Shown: piece by piece, positions 44,751 to 54,812 of the stretch
Layout of the letters: every line of letters begins with the position of its first letter
Numbering within the stretch: the first letter of the stretch is position 1
DNA from: Paenibacillus sp. FSL K6-0276
Lineage (GTDB): Bacteria; Bacillota; Bacilli; Paenibacillales; Paenibacillaceae
NCBI RefSeq assembly: GCF_037977235.1
Contig: NZ_CP150276.1
Span: forward strand, 248,001 to 312,000
Direction of reading: 5' to 3'
Length of the DNA stretch: 64,000 nucleotides
Translations under genes and position numbers: made by a program
The notes under the pieces: model-generated
Told to the model about the DNA's origin: nothing
The model's input: only the letters and a program-made list of their open reading frames with translations
Databases searched by the model: none

Positions 44751-45863
44751 ATGAACGGAAAAAAATCAGTGCAAGAGGCCTTTAATGAAACGATTTATCG
44801 AATCGTAGGACATGGGAATAGAGATGTTCAAGTCTTGAAGGAAGCCTTTGAAGCTGTAGAGAACAGTACAGCATCTGATATTTATGGCTCTGGAAAGGTT
44901 ATCGAGGATTTTCAGTCGGAGATGGCGAAGCTTTTGGGAAAAGAAACAGCAGTCTTCTTTCCGAGTGGAACGATGGCACAACAAATCGCCTTAAGAATAT
45001 GGTGTGATGAAAAAGGACTCAAGAGCGTTGCCTATCATCCTTTATGTCATTTGGAGATCCATGAGCAGGATGGGTTGAAGGAATTGCATCATATCGAGCC
45101 TGTCCTACTTGCGGACAAGGATCGACTAATCACCTTGGATGATGTATTACATATGAAGGAAGATATTGCTTGTCTGCTGCTTGAATTGCCGCAGCGCGAG
45201 ATTGGTGGACAGTTACCGGAGTATAAGGAGCTTGAAGCGATTTCTGCACATTGCCGTACTCGGGGAATTAAGCTGCATTTGGATGGCGCAAGATTGCTTG
45301 AGACGCTTCCCTATTATGGCAAGACAGCTGCTGAGATCTGCGCACTCTTTGATAGTGTCTATATCTCTCTGTATAAAGGTATCGGGGGAATTGCAGGCGC
45401 GATTCTGGCAGGCAGTGAGGATTTTACGAAGCAATCGAAGATATGGAAACGGCGTCATGGTGGAGACCTAATCAGTCTGTATCCATATATTATTTCCTCA
45501 GATCACTACTACCGGCAAAGAGTAGATAAGATGCAGCAGTATTATGAAGGAGCCAGGGAGCTTGCTGCCTTAGTTAATCAATGTCACGCCGTGACTACTA
45601 TGCCCACTGAGCCTATCTCTAACATGTTTCATATGCATTTTCAAATGTCTAGGGAGAGCATTGAACCGATTCTGTCTTCTCTATATGAGGCAACAGGAAT
45701 CGGATTAAGCGCAGCAATAAGACCAACAGGAGACCATAGTTCTTATTGTGAGATCAGTATTGGAGACAAATACGCCGACATCCCTAAAGAAGAGGTGAAA
45801 GGATTCTTACTGCTGCTTGATAAGCTAATGCGTGAATCATCTTCCGAGCAGCGTTCGAAGTAA
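44751..45863 (+). CDS. Threonine-aldolase-like PLP enzyme
   Basis: A fold-type I PLP enzyme of 370 residues with VFFPSGTMAQQIALRIW, LHLDGARLLE (Asp contacting the pyridine N) and the Schiff-base Lys in ISLYKGIGG, typical of the beta-eliminating lyase/low-specificity L-threonine aldolase group. It probably cleaves threonine or allo-threonine, or a related beta-hydroxy amino acid, to glycine and an aldehyde. ATG 44751 is preferred because GGAAGGGG lies upstream; the frame extends to a TTG at 44697 without RBS. The 3' end overlaps the convergent glycosyltransferase gene by 27 bp. Confidence 0.83.
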   Translation: MNGKKSVQEAFNETIYRIVGHGNRDVQVLKEAFEAVENSTASDIYGSGKVIEDFQSEMAKLLGKETAVFFPSGTMAQQIALRIWCDEKGLKSVAYHPLCHLEIHEQDGLKELHHIEPVLLADKDRLITLDDVLHMKEDIACLLLELPQREIGGQLPEYKELEAISAHCRTRGIKLHLDGARLLETLPYYGKTAAEICALFDSVYISLYKGIGGIAGAILAGSEDFTKQSKIWKRRHGGDLISLYPYIISSDHYYRQRVDKMQQYYEGARELAALVNQCHAVTTMPTEPISNMFHMHFQMSRESIEPILSSLYEATGIGLSAAIRPTGDHSSYCEISIGDKYADIPKEEVKGFLLLLDKLMRESSSEQRSK

Positions 45864-47153
45864 CGAAATCCGTAATAATTGTTTTTTAATAAGCTTCATA
45901 CGAAATTCATTTCTTAATGTATTGTAGATCGGCGGGCAATGGTTAAGGGCCCAGTGATACATGAATTTAAAGTCTGTAGCGTCTTTTGCAGAATTTAATA
46001 AATAGTATGAGATCGTATCATAAGCATTATGGTTGAACCATTCGGTCATTTCCTGCTCGCTATATCCATATTTCTGAACGGCCATATTCTTAATCAACAG
46101 CTTTTCCTCCAGATTCTCAATTAAGAATCCCTGGCTCAGATTAAAGGTAATGTTGTCCCCGTGTAATCTATACACACCTGCAAGGGTATCTATGAAGCCA
46201 GCATCACCGACCAACAAGGAACGCAGATAAATAGAAGCATCGTTGACCATGTTCATATTCAGGATATCCATAGCCATTAAGGCCTCACGCTTAAAGACAG
46301 TAGTTAAAGTTGAGGCTGGCTTTGGGTATCCTTTTTTCTCGAAATTCATGAAATAATCGCGTTTCTTAATAATACTGCTAAGCTGCAGATTAGAGATTTT
46401 CAGTTGTTTAACCTTGGAATACTCAAGAAACACATTAGCGGCCACAAATGATATTTCTGGATGGAGACTATGAAATTCCACAGCCTTACTTAAATAATTC
46501 ATGTCAATCAGATAGTCATCATCATCGAGAAAAAGAACATAGTCACCATCACCATGAGCGGCAAAGGCTTTACGGCGATTATTTCCAGGACCGCTATTCT
46601 TTTCGTTCCGCATGTAGATTACCTGCGTCTCGTCTCCGAAGCTTTGATGCATTAACTCTTCCGTACCATCTGTAGAACAATCGTCGATCACTGTGATCTC
46701 TTTATGAGGATAGTCTTGCATTAAGATGCTTTGGACCGCTTGATATAGGAATGCTTTTCTATTGTAAGTAGTGATGATGACACTGACCTTGGGATGCTCG
46801 GCTAAGGAATAAGCTGCTGGGTGTGAAATACCCGTATCTGAAGACTGGTTTTTGATTGTAACTAGCCCATGAATTAATCCGTCGATTTCTTCGTTCACGA
46901 TACTGAATTGTTCTGACAGATAGAACCTTAATGCATCCTCTGAAGCTCTCCCTGTGAGATAAGCATGGATCACCTCAGATAAGGTTTCTAGAAAGGTTTT
47001 GGTTTGCGCATTTTGTTCTTTATCTATGATAAGGCGGCATTGTTGGATTATTTCTTGATCATCCATTTGAAGGGCAGATGAATGGTTCATTTCATCATTA
47101 AGGTCATTTAGAAAGACGTAACAGGCTTGCTGTAAAACCTCGCTATGATCCAT
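45837..47153 (-). CDS. Family 2 glycosyltransferase with N-terminal helical extension
   Basis: After about 125 mainly helical residues the GT2 domain begins VSVIITTYNRKAFLYQAV, with TVIDDCSTDGTEE and the DxD motif in FLDDDDYL. ATG 47153 has AGGAGG eight bases upstream. It is last in a four-gene reverse-strand polysaccharide cluster. It probably transfers a sugar to a lipid-linked or surface repeat unit. The helical N-terminal part has no recognised function. Confidence 0.88.
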   Translation of the reverse strand: MDHSEVLQQACYVFLNDLNDEMNHSSALQMDDQEIIQQCRLIIDKEQNAQTKTFLETLSEVIHAYLTGRASEDALRFYLSEQFSIVNEEIDGLIHGLVTIKNQSSDTGISHPAAYSLAEHPKVSVIITTYNRKAFLYQAVQSILMQDYPHKEITVIDDCSTDGTEELMHQSFGDETQVIYMRNEKNSGPGNNRRKAFAAHGDGDYVLFLDDDDYLIDMNYLSKAVEFHSLHPEISFVAANVFLEYSKVKQLKISNLQLSSIIKKRDYFMNFEKKGYPKPASTLTTVFKREALMAMDILNMNMVNDASIYLRSLLVGDAGFIDTLAGVYRLHGDNITFNLSQGFLIENLEEKLLIKNMAVQKYGYSEQEMTEWFNHNAYDTISYYLLNSAKDATDFKFMYHWALNHCPPIYNTLRNEFRMKLIKKQLLRISLLRTLLGR

Positions 47154-47172
47154 TTCAAGTCCTCCTGATGTG

Positions 47173-48720
47173 TTATTTGGATAAACCACTTACCTTAGGT
47201 CTAGCTACAATTTTACTTTTGAGTTTATATCGATATTTTTGGAGATGCTCCCACGTGTACAGGAATACTTCCCGTTCCATCAAAGAGGCGATAACGAAAT
47301 ATATAGGCAAGATCACAATTCCTAAAATTACGCCCCATATCATAATTCCCGCATAGGAATGGATGGGGATGTCGATTGCGGTGGTGATTAGAATAATGCC
47401 TACAAAAATCAATGCATTCGTGAGCCATCTTCTAAAGGTGACCCAAGGACTGCGATGCAACAGATGTTTGCTGGCATAGACCACAATATCTATGGAGCGG
47501 TACAAGAGAGCGGCTATCGTTCCCATCAATACACCGTAAATCCCCATAAAGATAACGAAGACAATAGATGCGACCAGATTGATGGCGGATTCCAGAATGG
47601 AACGGTTCTGTGTGTTCTTGAAATGTCCGGCGATGGTAATCACATTATTAGAAGAAGCTCTGGCATTGGTTAATAATTTGATGACTACGAACAGGATCGG
47701 CAGCCACATATCGATATAATTCACGTCATTTACCCCAGCTGTATACAATTTCATAAAAGGTAGAATTAGAATATAAGCCACCGTTAGAATCGAGAAAATG
47801 AGCCCCATAAAATACACTTCGTAAGCATCATAAAATTTAATGAATGCTTCTTTACTCTCATGAAAACTCTGGCCTAGAGCAGCTTTCACGCTTCCGTTTA
47901 TGGTTTGGACGATGTTATCTACAATCGTAAAAATCATATTGTACATAACATAGATGCTGACGATCTTTAAGTTCGTAAATATAGTCAGGATTAGCACGTC
48001 GGTATTTCTAAACACCAAGTAGGAGATCTCATGGACTAACACGGAATTTTTTTGACCAATGGCTTCGTAGTCTGGTTTGAGATGTAGGTTGATCCATTTG
48101 TAATGCTTATTGATATAGATATAGAAGACGACGATTTGAAGTATGGTCAATATGAAATAGGAAGCTTGCACAGCGGTGATGTTAACACCTTGAAGTAATA
48201 ACAGGATCCGAATCACGTTGTTCAGAATGTTAGCCACGGTGACTATAGATGTCTCTACATAACTTTTTCCCTCTGCAGCGAGCAGCACTTTGAATTTCCC
48301 TTGAAAATAATAATTGATCGCTCCGCCCATTCCTGTGAGCAAAATAATGAGCATAATCGATAATCGATCGATGTCAGAAGTGATCACTAATGGATACACA
48401 ATGGCGATTAGAAGGACAGCGAAGAAATAATAAATGCCTGTTTTTTTATAATAGCTAGAGGTGGCGGCTAGAATAGAGTTGATATGGTTCTTATCATCCG
48501 AAGCTACCGGCTTATAAAGAGCTTGGATCGAAGCGGCGCCTACGCCGGCTTCCAGCAGGGCCAAATAACTAATGATCTGTACAATAGAAGCAATTAAACC
48601 ATTGGCCTCTGAGCCATAGTTCACCATAATCAGTCTGGGTATGAAAAAACCGAGGATGATCGTGATGAGCTGACTCCCGAGTCCAAAGGATAAGTTAAGA
48701 ATGCTCCGCTTGGCTCTCAT
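47173..48720 (-). CDS. Polysaccharide flippase-like membrane protein (Wzx/MATE-like)
   Basis: About 515 residues with roughly 12-14 hydrophobic helices, beginning SILNLSFGLGSQLITIILGF as in Wzx and polysaccharide-export (MOP superfamily) proteins. ATG 48720 has AAAGGAGG seven bases upstream and overlaps the pyruvyltransferase gene's end by 26 bp. It probably flips lipid-linked sugar units for the glycan assembled by the flanking glycosyltransferases. Confidence 0.87.
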   Translation of the reverse strand: MRAKRSILNLSFGLGSQLITIILGFFIPRLIMVNYGSEANGLIASIVQIISYLALLEAGVGAASIQALYKPVASDDKNHINSILAATSSYYKKTGIYYFFAVLLIAIVYPLVITSDIDRLSIMLIILLTGMGGAINYYFQGKFKVLLAAEGKSYVETSIVTVANILNNVIRILLLLQGVNITAVQASYFILTILQIVVFYIYINKHYKWINLHLKPDYEAIGQKNSVLVHEISYLVFRNTDVLILTIFTNLKIVSIYVMYNMIFTIVDNIVQTINGSVKAALGQSFHESKEAFIKFYDAYEVYFMGLIFSILTVAYILILPFMKLYTAGVNDVNYIDMWLPILFVVIKLLTNARASSNNVITIAGHFKNTQNRSILESAINLVASIVFVIFMGIYGVLMGTIAALLYRSIDIVVYASKHLLHRSPWVTFRRWLTNALIFVGIILITTAIDIPIHSYAGIMIWGVILGIVILPIYFVIASLMEREVFLYTWEHLQKYRYKLKSKIVARPKVSGLSK

Positions 48721-49822
48721 AACGTATCCTCCTTTCGTAAAGCGATAAATACGTATCCAGATGCTCGAAATGTCTCTCGGCATGTTTGGCTTGCGGTGTG
48801 ACATCCATGTAGTGAGTAGTCATGCTTTCAAAAACCTGCGCAGGCTGGAGCTGCTCCAGTGTAGTGAAATCGGTATATATCCCTTTGAACTGGGCATCTT
48901 CCATTACATTGATCATTTTTTTGCTGTAAGCCACAGGAAACACTGGTTTACCCAACACCCAGCCCAGGATCATCGCATGGAATCTTGAAGCAACGATAAA
49001 GCTGGAATGGGCTAGAACGGCCAAGACCTCTTCCATATTCGTTTTATATAAATGCACTTGAATGGCATCCTCGTAGGAGGGACCCATAAGATTCTGGATT
49101 TCTTCAATCGCTAACTGATCGCCTTCGTGTTCGCAAAATGACATGAAATGAACAGCGTATCCTTTTTCAATGAAATAAATTGCGAGATCTTTCATTTTTT
49201 CATAATAGAGGTTGTCAAAACCGTTCAGACCTTTAGCAGAAGGCTTAATGACGGATAAGACGATGTAATCCTCGGGTTCGCTTTGAAGATCTGGCGGGTC
49301 TAGCTGAAAAATAATATCTGGCGCTAAACGAACATTGTTCAGATCATCAAATAAATCATAAGAGTATTTTTCTCTGAAGCAGATATCTGTATAGTCCTTG
49401 AAGATCCGCTTGTGTTCCTCATAATATTCCTTATCTGTATAAGGGCCAAAATTCGATCCTAATAAATAGTAGGGCTTATTCTTATTCCGAATGGCCTCTG
49501 CGTTCTTGAAATGCTCTTCCCAATGCTCTGCCTGCATAAAGATCGAGCCACCGATATGAACAACGCCATCGGAGTGATCTGCCATATATTTTTGCGCCAG
49601 ATTATGTATCTTTAACCTTCTACAAATAAAGGCAATGCCTCTTAAGAAAATGGAATCGGAAGGAATCACTTTGAGGTTCTTGATCTCTTTGAAGATCAGC
49701 TTGTATAAGCGTGGAGCGCAGATTCTGAATTCGGTATCCGGATACCTTTCACATAGCACCTTTATGAATAAATCATCGCCCAAATTAAATTCGGTATAGG
49801 CATAGATCAGCATCTTTTTCAT
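48695..49822 (-). CDS. Polysaccharide pyruvyl transferase family protein
   Basis: The 375-residue protein starts MLIYAYTEFNLGDDL, the usual glycine-rich start of this GT-B-like family, and has GGSIFMQ, RLAPDIIFQL and the C-terminal ASRFHAMILGWVLGKPVF signature of pyruvyl transferases (CsaB group). These add ketal pyruvate from PEP to sugars. Pyruvylated wall polymers are the ligands of SLH domains, such as those on the nucleotidase at 19.9-24.2 kb, but this copy sits in an exopolysaccharide cluster and may act on another glycan. It overlaps the upstream GT2 by 4 bp. Confidence 0.86.
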   Translation of the reverse strand: MKKMLIYAYTEFNLGDDLFIKVLCERYPDTEFRICAPRLYKLIFKEIKNLKVIPSDSIFLRGIAFICRRLKIHNLAQKYMADHSDGVVHIGGSIFMQAEHWEEHFKNAEAIRNKNKPYYLLGSNFGPYTDKEYYEEHKRIFKDYTDICFREKYSYDLFDDLNNVRLAPDIIFQLDPPDLQSEPEDYIVLSVIKPSAKGLNGFDNLYYEKMKDLAIYFIEKGYAVHFMSFCEHEGDQLAIEEIQNLMGPSYEDAIQVHLYKTNMEEVLAVLAHSSFIVASRFHAMILGWVLGKPVFPVAYSKKMINVMEDAQFKGIYTDFTTLEQLQPAQVFESMTTHYMDVTPQAKHAERHFEHLDTYLSLYERRIRYESQAEHS

Positions 49823-50850
49823 ATTCTAGATTCCTTTCGCTTGAACCTGGATAAGCTTCTCTCCACAGAAATGAATCTGTGATATAGAAGCGGGGAGATT
49901 AAGAATGCTCGGATATAAAGGGCTAATCTTCGATCATTACCTCTATAACGTCTTATGAGATCATACATTTCTTGATTTAGTTCAGGGTAGGTATGATCGA
50001 TGTCGTGAAGTAACTCCTGAATGCTTACGCCTTCTGTCCCATTTAGACAGGTCTTTAGGTTGAAAAAGTAGTTCTCGATTAACTCGCGATTTCTTATATA
50101 AGGGGATATCGTATCCAGCTGCTCAAAGGGATGGGCCTCGAAATAGGCATCGACCCGTTTGAATACACCCACGACATCAAATTTTTTCACATTATAGCTA
50201 TTGGAAATCGACGTGTTTCTTTGTAAATAAAACGATAATATATCCGGAAGCGTGATGACTCTGGCGGCTCTGGACAAGGCTTTGTAGATAAACTCCTGAT
50301 CTTCTCCATTCACACAGCGTTCCGTATATTTGAGCCCATGAAGGAGTAAGAATTCCCGTTTGTACGCAATGCTCCCTGTCCATATTCGTAAGCTTTTGTT
50401 CACGAAAATATGAGTCAGTGCTTCACTGCCTGTTATGTCGCTATAAGCGGAGGTGTAACTCAAAGTAGTGACTTGATCCTCTGAGACATGGCTATATCCC
50501 CAGCAGATAATCTCGGGGTCAGATAGTTGAGTATAGGTATGAATGGTTCGTACTAAGTCTGTAGAGATATAATCATCTCCATCCAGAAACAGCACATAAT
50601 GGCCTGTGGCTTCTGCTAAGCCTCTATTTCTAGCCGCACTAACCCCCTGATTCTCTGTTCGAATGACTTTGCAGGAAAGGGTGGGGTGAAGTGCGAGAAT
50701 ATTTGCTATCACGTTATAGGTATTATCCGTAGATCCGTCGTCCACGATAATGACCTCGAAATGCGGTTCACTTTGGATAAGGAGTGAATCAAACATAGGG
50801 GTTATATAATGTTCTATATTGTATACAGGGACCACAATGCTTAGATTCAT
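49819..50850 (-). CDS. Family 2 glycosyltransferase
   Basis: A 343-residue enzyme starting LSIVVPVYNIEHYI with VIIVDDGSTDNT and LFLDGDDYI (DxD), the standard GT2-A core, followed by a cluster of charged C-terminal helices. AAGGAG precedes the ATG. It is first of the four-gene polysaccharide cluster. Donor and acceptor sugars are not predictable. Confidence 0.9.
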   Translation of the reverse strand: MNLSIVVPVYNIEHYITPMFDSLLIQSEPHFEVIIVDDGSTDNTYNVIANILALHPTLSCKVIRTENQGVSAARNRGLAEATGHYVLFLDGDDYISTDLVRTIHTYTQLSDPEIICWGYSHVSEDQVTTLSYTSAYSDITGSEALTHIFVNKSLRIWTGSIAYKREFLLLHGLKYTERCVNGEDQEFIYKALSRAARVITLPDILSFYLQRNTSISNSYNVKKFDVVGVFKRVDAYFEAHPFEQLDTISPYIRNRELIENYFFNLKTCLNGTEGVSIQELLHDIDHTYPELNQEMYDLIRRYRGNDRRLALYIRAFLISPLLYHRFISVERSLSRFKRKESRI

Positions 50851-51077
50851 GTGCTGGCTCCTTTCCTTGGTAGAACTGGATAAATAGCTACCTTAAGCTT
50901 ACCCTCCGTATTAAAAGATTGTATATACTACTTTAGTTTACTTATTGCTGCCTCAACTTCGTCGTAACATCACGCGAATAATAATTATTACAGTATGTAA
51001 AATGAAAATAATATGGATTGGTATAACATATATAGAAAGCCATAAAATCATGAACGCTCGAAGCGGAAGGACTTACG

Positions 51078-51311
51078 ATGCAGCTGCAAAAAATATTCGT
51101 GAACGGTGAGAGATTAAAGAATACGATTGAGGCATTTGCGAATTTTGGGCGTACAGATAAAAATGGCGTGACCCGGTTATCGCTGACGGAAGAGGATGTA
51201 CCTAGTGTGAATGGCAAAAGTCATTGTGAAGAGGAGCTTACCTCCTATGAAGACTGTGAAAAAGGGGTAAATGTAATCCTAGAAACGGTGATGTTATTGC
51301 TTTCAAAATAA
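51078..51311 (+). pseudogene. Zn-dependent amidohydrolase (M20 family) with in-frame internal deletion
   Basis: This 77-codon ORF joins two ends of a roughly 410-residue Zn-dependent hydrolase of the allantoate/N-carbamoyl-amino-acid amidohydrolase group. Residues 1-40 match the N-terminus (VNGERLKNTIEAFANFGRT, GVTRLSLTEED) and residues 43-77 match the C-terminus (GKSHCEEELTSYEDCEKGVN). The central catalytic portion with zinc ligands has gone, yet the frame and an RBS (GGAAGG) remain. It cannot be active. Confidence 0.72.
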
Positions 51312-51374
51312 TGCGCGTCACTAAATGTAACATTCCAATATAGCAGTAGTGCTTTAATTTCATACGAAATCGTC

Positions 51375-51404
51375 AAAAAGACAATCTAAGCGGTGTCTTT
51401 TTTT
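51375..51404 (+). terminator. Terminator of the GACACC family, variant
   Basis: AAAAAGACA and TGTCTTTTT arms with a 10-base interior, followed by further Ts, just after the hydrolase remnant. Confidence 0.65.
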
Positions 51405-51593
51405 ATGAGATAATGAAGAGGGTTGTGTTGGGTACCAAATGAACCCAAAGTAACTGGGCAGTTTAAGTCGAATCCTTTGTGTAAAAACACAATGATGATA
51501 GATAATATTTTAATTTTTTACCAAATTGGGAATACTAAACGTATGTTATCATTCTTTACATAAGGGATCTACATTAGACGGGAGAGATGAATG

Positions 51594-52727
51594 ATGATTA
51601 TCGGAGTGCCTAAAGAAATTAAAAACAATGAGAATCGTGTAGCCATAACACCTGCGGGTGTAGTTAGCCTTATTAAGGAAGGACATCAGGTGCTGGTGGA
51701 AGCTGGGGCTGGTGTGGGAAGTGGATTTCCGAACGAAGAGTATGCTTCTGCCGGAGCAGAACTGATTCAGGATGCAGCCACGGTCTGGAGCTCTGCCGAA
51801 ATGGTGATGAAAGTGAAAGAACCGCTGGAAAGCGAGTACCCCTATTTCCGTCCAGGCCTTATCTTGTTCACGTATCTGCATCTTGCGCCTGAACCTTCTC
51901 TGGCTGCTGCGCTCAAAGACAATGGTGTCTTTGCCATCGGATATGAGACGGTTGTTCATGAACGTACCTTGCCACTATTAACACCGATGAGTGAAGTTGC
52001 AGGCCGGATGTCTGTTCAGCTTGGCGCTCAGTTCTTGCAAAAAAACTATGGCGGACAAGGGATTCTTCTCTCCGGTGTTCCCGGAGTTAGCCGTGGGAAA
52101 GTTAGCATTATCGGCGGTGGAGTAGTAGGTACCAATGCAGCTAAAATGGCCATCGGCTTGGGCGCAGATGTTACAATTGTTGACCTTAGTGCGGAAAGAT
52201 TACGTCAATTAGACGATATTTTTGGGGCACAGATCAATACGCTGATCTCTAACCCTTACAATATTGCCAAAGTGGTAGCTGAGGCAGATCTGTTGGTAGG
52301 TGCGGTGTTGATTCCGGGTGCGAAAGCACCGAAGCTGGTTACGGAAGAAATGGTCAAGACCATGAAACCGGGATCGGTGATTGTCGATGTGGCGATTGAC
52401 CAAGGTGGTATCGTAGAGACGATCGACAGAGTGACAACACATGATAATCCTGTGTTTATCAAGCATGGCGTACTGCATTATTCTGTTGCTAATATGCCGG
52501 GTGCTGTTGCCAAAACTTCGACGATTGCTTTAACCAATGTCACCGTTCCATACGCCCTGCAAATTGCCAATAAAGGCGTGATCAAGGCGATTCAGGATAA
52601 TGCCGGCCTAAGAAGCGGTGTGAATGTAGCCAATGGTAAGATCACCTGCCAAGCGGTGGCTGAAGCGCTTGGTGAGAAATATTATACGGTAGAACAAGCG
52701 ATGGAGCAGACGTTCACGATGAGCTAA
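51594..52727 (+). CDS. ald: Alanine dehydrogenase
   Basis: The protein starts [20 protein letters not shown] and has the NAD-binding loop [15 protein letters not shown] and catalytic His and Asp region DVAIDQGG, typical of alanine dehydrogenase (about 370-378 residues). It oxidatively deaminates L-alanine to pyruvate, important for alanine use and for sporulation or spore outgrowth in Bacilli. ATG 51594 is preferred to the adjacent ATG 51591 on RBS spacing (GGGAGAG, 7 bases) and alignment. A PucR-family regulator lies 0.75 kb downstream, matching the Bacillus ald-adeR pair. Confidence 0.95.
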   Translation: MIIGVPKEIKNNENRVAITPAGVVSLIKEGHQVLVEAGAGVGSGFPNEEYASAGAELIQDAATVWSSAEMVMKVKEPLESEYPYFRPGLILFTYLHLAPEPSLAAALKDNGVFAIGYETVVHERTLPLLTPMSEVAGRMSVQLGAQFLQKNYGGQGILLSGVPGVSRGKVSIIGGGVVGTNAAKMAIGLGADVTIVDLSAERLRQLDDIFGAQINTLISNPYNIAKVVAEADLLVGAVLIPGAKAPKLVTEEMVKTMKPGSVIVDVAIDQGGIVETIDRVTTHDNPVFIKHGVLHYSVANMPGAVAKTSTIALTNVTVPYALQIANKGVIKAIQDNAGLRSGVNVANGKITCQAVAEALGEKYYTVEQAMEQTFTMS

Positions 52728-52759
52728 ATAGATGCGTTCTATATGAGTAGTAATATTTG

Positions 52760-52814
52760 AAACACCAAAAGACAGCAAGTTCCCGCTACGGGAGTTTGCT
52801 GTCTTTTGGTGTTT
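52760..52814 (+). terminator. Long terminator hairpin after ald
   Basis: The 19-bp arms AAACACCAAAAGACAGCAA and exact inverse complement enclose an inner TCCC/GGGA stem. The T-rich half forms the distal arm. It shares the AAAAGAC / GTCTTTT core with the window's terminator family. Confidence 0.85.
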
Positions 52815-52835
52815 CTGGTTCCCTCGGTCCGGAGG

Positions 52836-52939
52836 AGATCCGGTAGAGATCTGCTAGTGTGGTGATAAAGGTGGTTGGGATCGGCTTAAGTGTGGCTAGA
52901 TCCGACAGAAGTCTGCTAGTTCGATGATAAGGCTGTAGG
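52836..52939 (+). repeat. Two imperfect 42-bp direct repeats, 62-bp period
   Basis: Copies at 52836-52877 and 52898-52939 share AGATCC, AGA, TCTGCTAGT and GATGATAA- or GTGATAAA-like blocks. CTAG-containing words recur to about 53030. The stretch has no coding frame. Confidence 0.65.
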
Positions 52940-53072
52940 ACTGTGTTTTGAAGATGGTTGGAATTCGATCAAAACTAGCCAGTTCCAACTATGTCGAGCT
53001 AGATTTGGCTAGTTACAGCTAGTATTGGTTAGTTTTTGGTTTTTGCGATGGTGAGAGGTTTGTCGGAGATGA

Positions 53073-53270
53073 TTTATAGGGAAATCCTCCCTATAAATTA
53101 CGCGGAAATAGCTTATAAACACTGACTTTAGGGAATTCCTCCCTATAAATACGAAGAATATGACCGATTAAGCCCAAACGTGATGAATTATAGGGAGTTT
53201 TTCCCTGATTAGTAGTAGGTAAGGTCTAAAACACACAATTATAGGGAGGAATTCCCTAAAAATTATAAGG
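53073..53270. repeat. Cluster of TTATAGGGA...TCCCTATAA palindromes
   Basis: Four related inverted repeats occur at about 53073-53097, 53128-53149, 53187-53211 and 53238-53257, plus a half-site to 53270. The best copy has 10-bp arms TTTATAGGGA/TCCCTATAAA around AATCC. Spacing is about 50-60 bp. The elements are not followed by T-runs like terminators. They lie in the non-coding gap between ald and its putative regulator. Confidence 0.75.
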
Positions 53271-53474
53271 GAGTACCTACGAATAGCGGTTATATGCCCC
53301 ACCTCGAAACGCCGCAACTCCGCCCCACGCTACCTCGCCACCCGACCACCTTTCCAGCTATCCCGAATCCCGCAAACCTTCCCATTATCTTGTAGTCAGC
53401 TGGGAGTACGCATACTATAATAAAATCACTCTAGAGTACAAGATTCGGCTATTTTTCAGGTAGGGGTGGGGCTA

Positions 53475-54734
53475 GTGACGGATAAGGATCCATTATTTGA
53501 TCGTTTCTTCGATAGTATGGAATCGTTGGCGGATGCTATTAGTGAATCTCTTCAGTCTCAAGTTACGATTGAGGACAGCAATCACCATGTGATCGGATAC
53601 AGCTCCCATCAATTTGAGAGTGATTCTGCGAGAATTTCAACCATAATCGGAAAGCGCGTACCTAACGCCGTCATTATCGGTTTGCGTAAAAAGGGGATTA
53701 TGCAGCAGCTTGAGAACGCTGCACGTCCGATTCGGATTCCTGCGGTCATGGAGGTGGGACTTGGACCTCGTCTAGCCATTTGCATCAAACATCAGAAGGA
53801 AATTCTCGGTTATATATGGGTAGTGGATGCAGGGAATTTAGTTGAAGGACACGCAGAGAATATTGTTGAGAAAGCGGCGGCCATCGTTGGTCGCTATATA
53901 TTGAAACAGCGGGGTTGGAAGACGAAGCAGGAGAAAACACAGGAGGATTTTTTCTGGAAGCTGCTTACTTCCCACTATGACAATGAAGCGAATATTAAAC
54001 AGGATGCGGAAGTTTGGTCGATTCTTTTGCCGGAAAAGTATTATATTAGCGTGTTTGAAAGTGACAAGGTAATCAATGATCATTTCGTACTTCGGTTTCG
54101 GCAAACAATAGCCTCCTATCCGGGTCTGCAATTATTGTTTCTGACTGCAGAGCACAATCGGCTGATTATATTGTTTTCATTCAGCTTTCACATGGAAGGG
54201 ACCGGCAGACTGTCTTCGTTCATGCACAAAATTATCGAGGATATGCGTAAGGGTGAGAGCTGTATGCTGGCTGCAGGTTGTAGCCTAGATTACAGCGAAT
54301 ATATGTCGGCGGCAATTGCTTACTGGGAAGCAGGGTCCATTCTGGAGATCAAGAAGCTACTGCCTTTTCATGGCCGGGAATTACTATTGTATGAGGATAT
54401 CGGATTTTGGGCGTATATTCCGGCTATTATGGAGCAGAAGCGCAGTCGAACCCGTAAAAGTCCTTTGCTGTATCCGCTTAAAGAGCATGACCGCGAGCAT
54501 AAAAGTGATTTTTTAAAAACAATCGCCGTTTATTTATCGCTCAGTGGAAACTTGAAGGAATCCGCCGCTTTTTTACATATTCATACCAACACATTGCTGT
54601 ATAGATTAAATCGAATAACAGAGATTACGGGCAAAAGCTTAAAAGATACGGCATACCGCACTTCTATATATTTGGATATTTTGACGGAAGAGACAAGGCA
54701 GCTTAATCAGTGGTTTATTGAGTCCCGGGAATGA
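53475..54734 (+). CDS. adeR: PucR-family regulator, probable ald activator AdeR
   Basis: About 419 residues with an N-terminal sensor-like region and a C-terminal PucR-type helix-turn-helix (LSGNLKESAAFLHIHTNTLL then YRLNRITEITG). Bacillus AdeR is a PucR-family activator of ald encoded beside it, so the position after ald supports that role here. GTG 53475 is chosen because AGGGG lies 8 bases ahead; GTG 53466 overlaps that RBS. Similarity to AdeR itself is inferred from neighbourhood and architecture. Confidence 0.8.
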   Translation: MTDKDPLFDRFFDSMESLADAISESLQSQVTIEDSNHHVIGYSSHQFESDSARISTIIGKRVPNAVIIGLRKKGIMQQLENAARPIRIPAVMEVGLGPRLAICIKHQKEILGYIWVVDAGNLVEGHAENIVEKAAAIVGRYILKQRGWKTKQEKTQEDFFWKLLTSHYDNEANIKQDAEVWSILLPEKYYISVFESDKVINDHFVLRFRQTIASYPGLQLLFLTAEHNRLIILFSFSFHMEGTGRLSSFMHKIIEDMRKGESCMLAAGCSLDYSEYMSAAIAYWEAGSILEIKKLLPFHGRELLLYEDIGFWAYIPAIMEQKRSRTRKSPLLYPLKEHDREHKSDFLKTIAVYLSLSGNLKESAAFLHIHTNTLLYRLNRITEITGKSLKDTAYRTSIYLDILTEETRQLNQWFIESRE

Positions 54735-54812
54735 TATGAATTAAGCACCAACAGGGCAGCGAACACGTACAATAACCTATATTTAGAACCTATAACATTG
54801 GAGGGACTAAGC

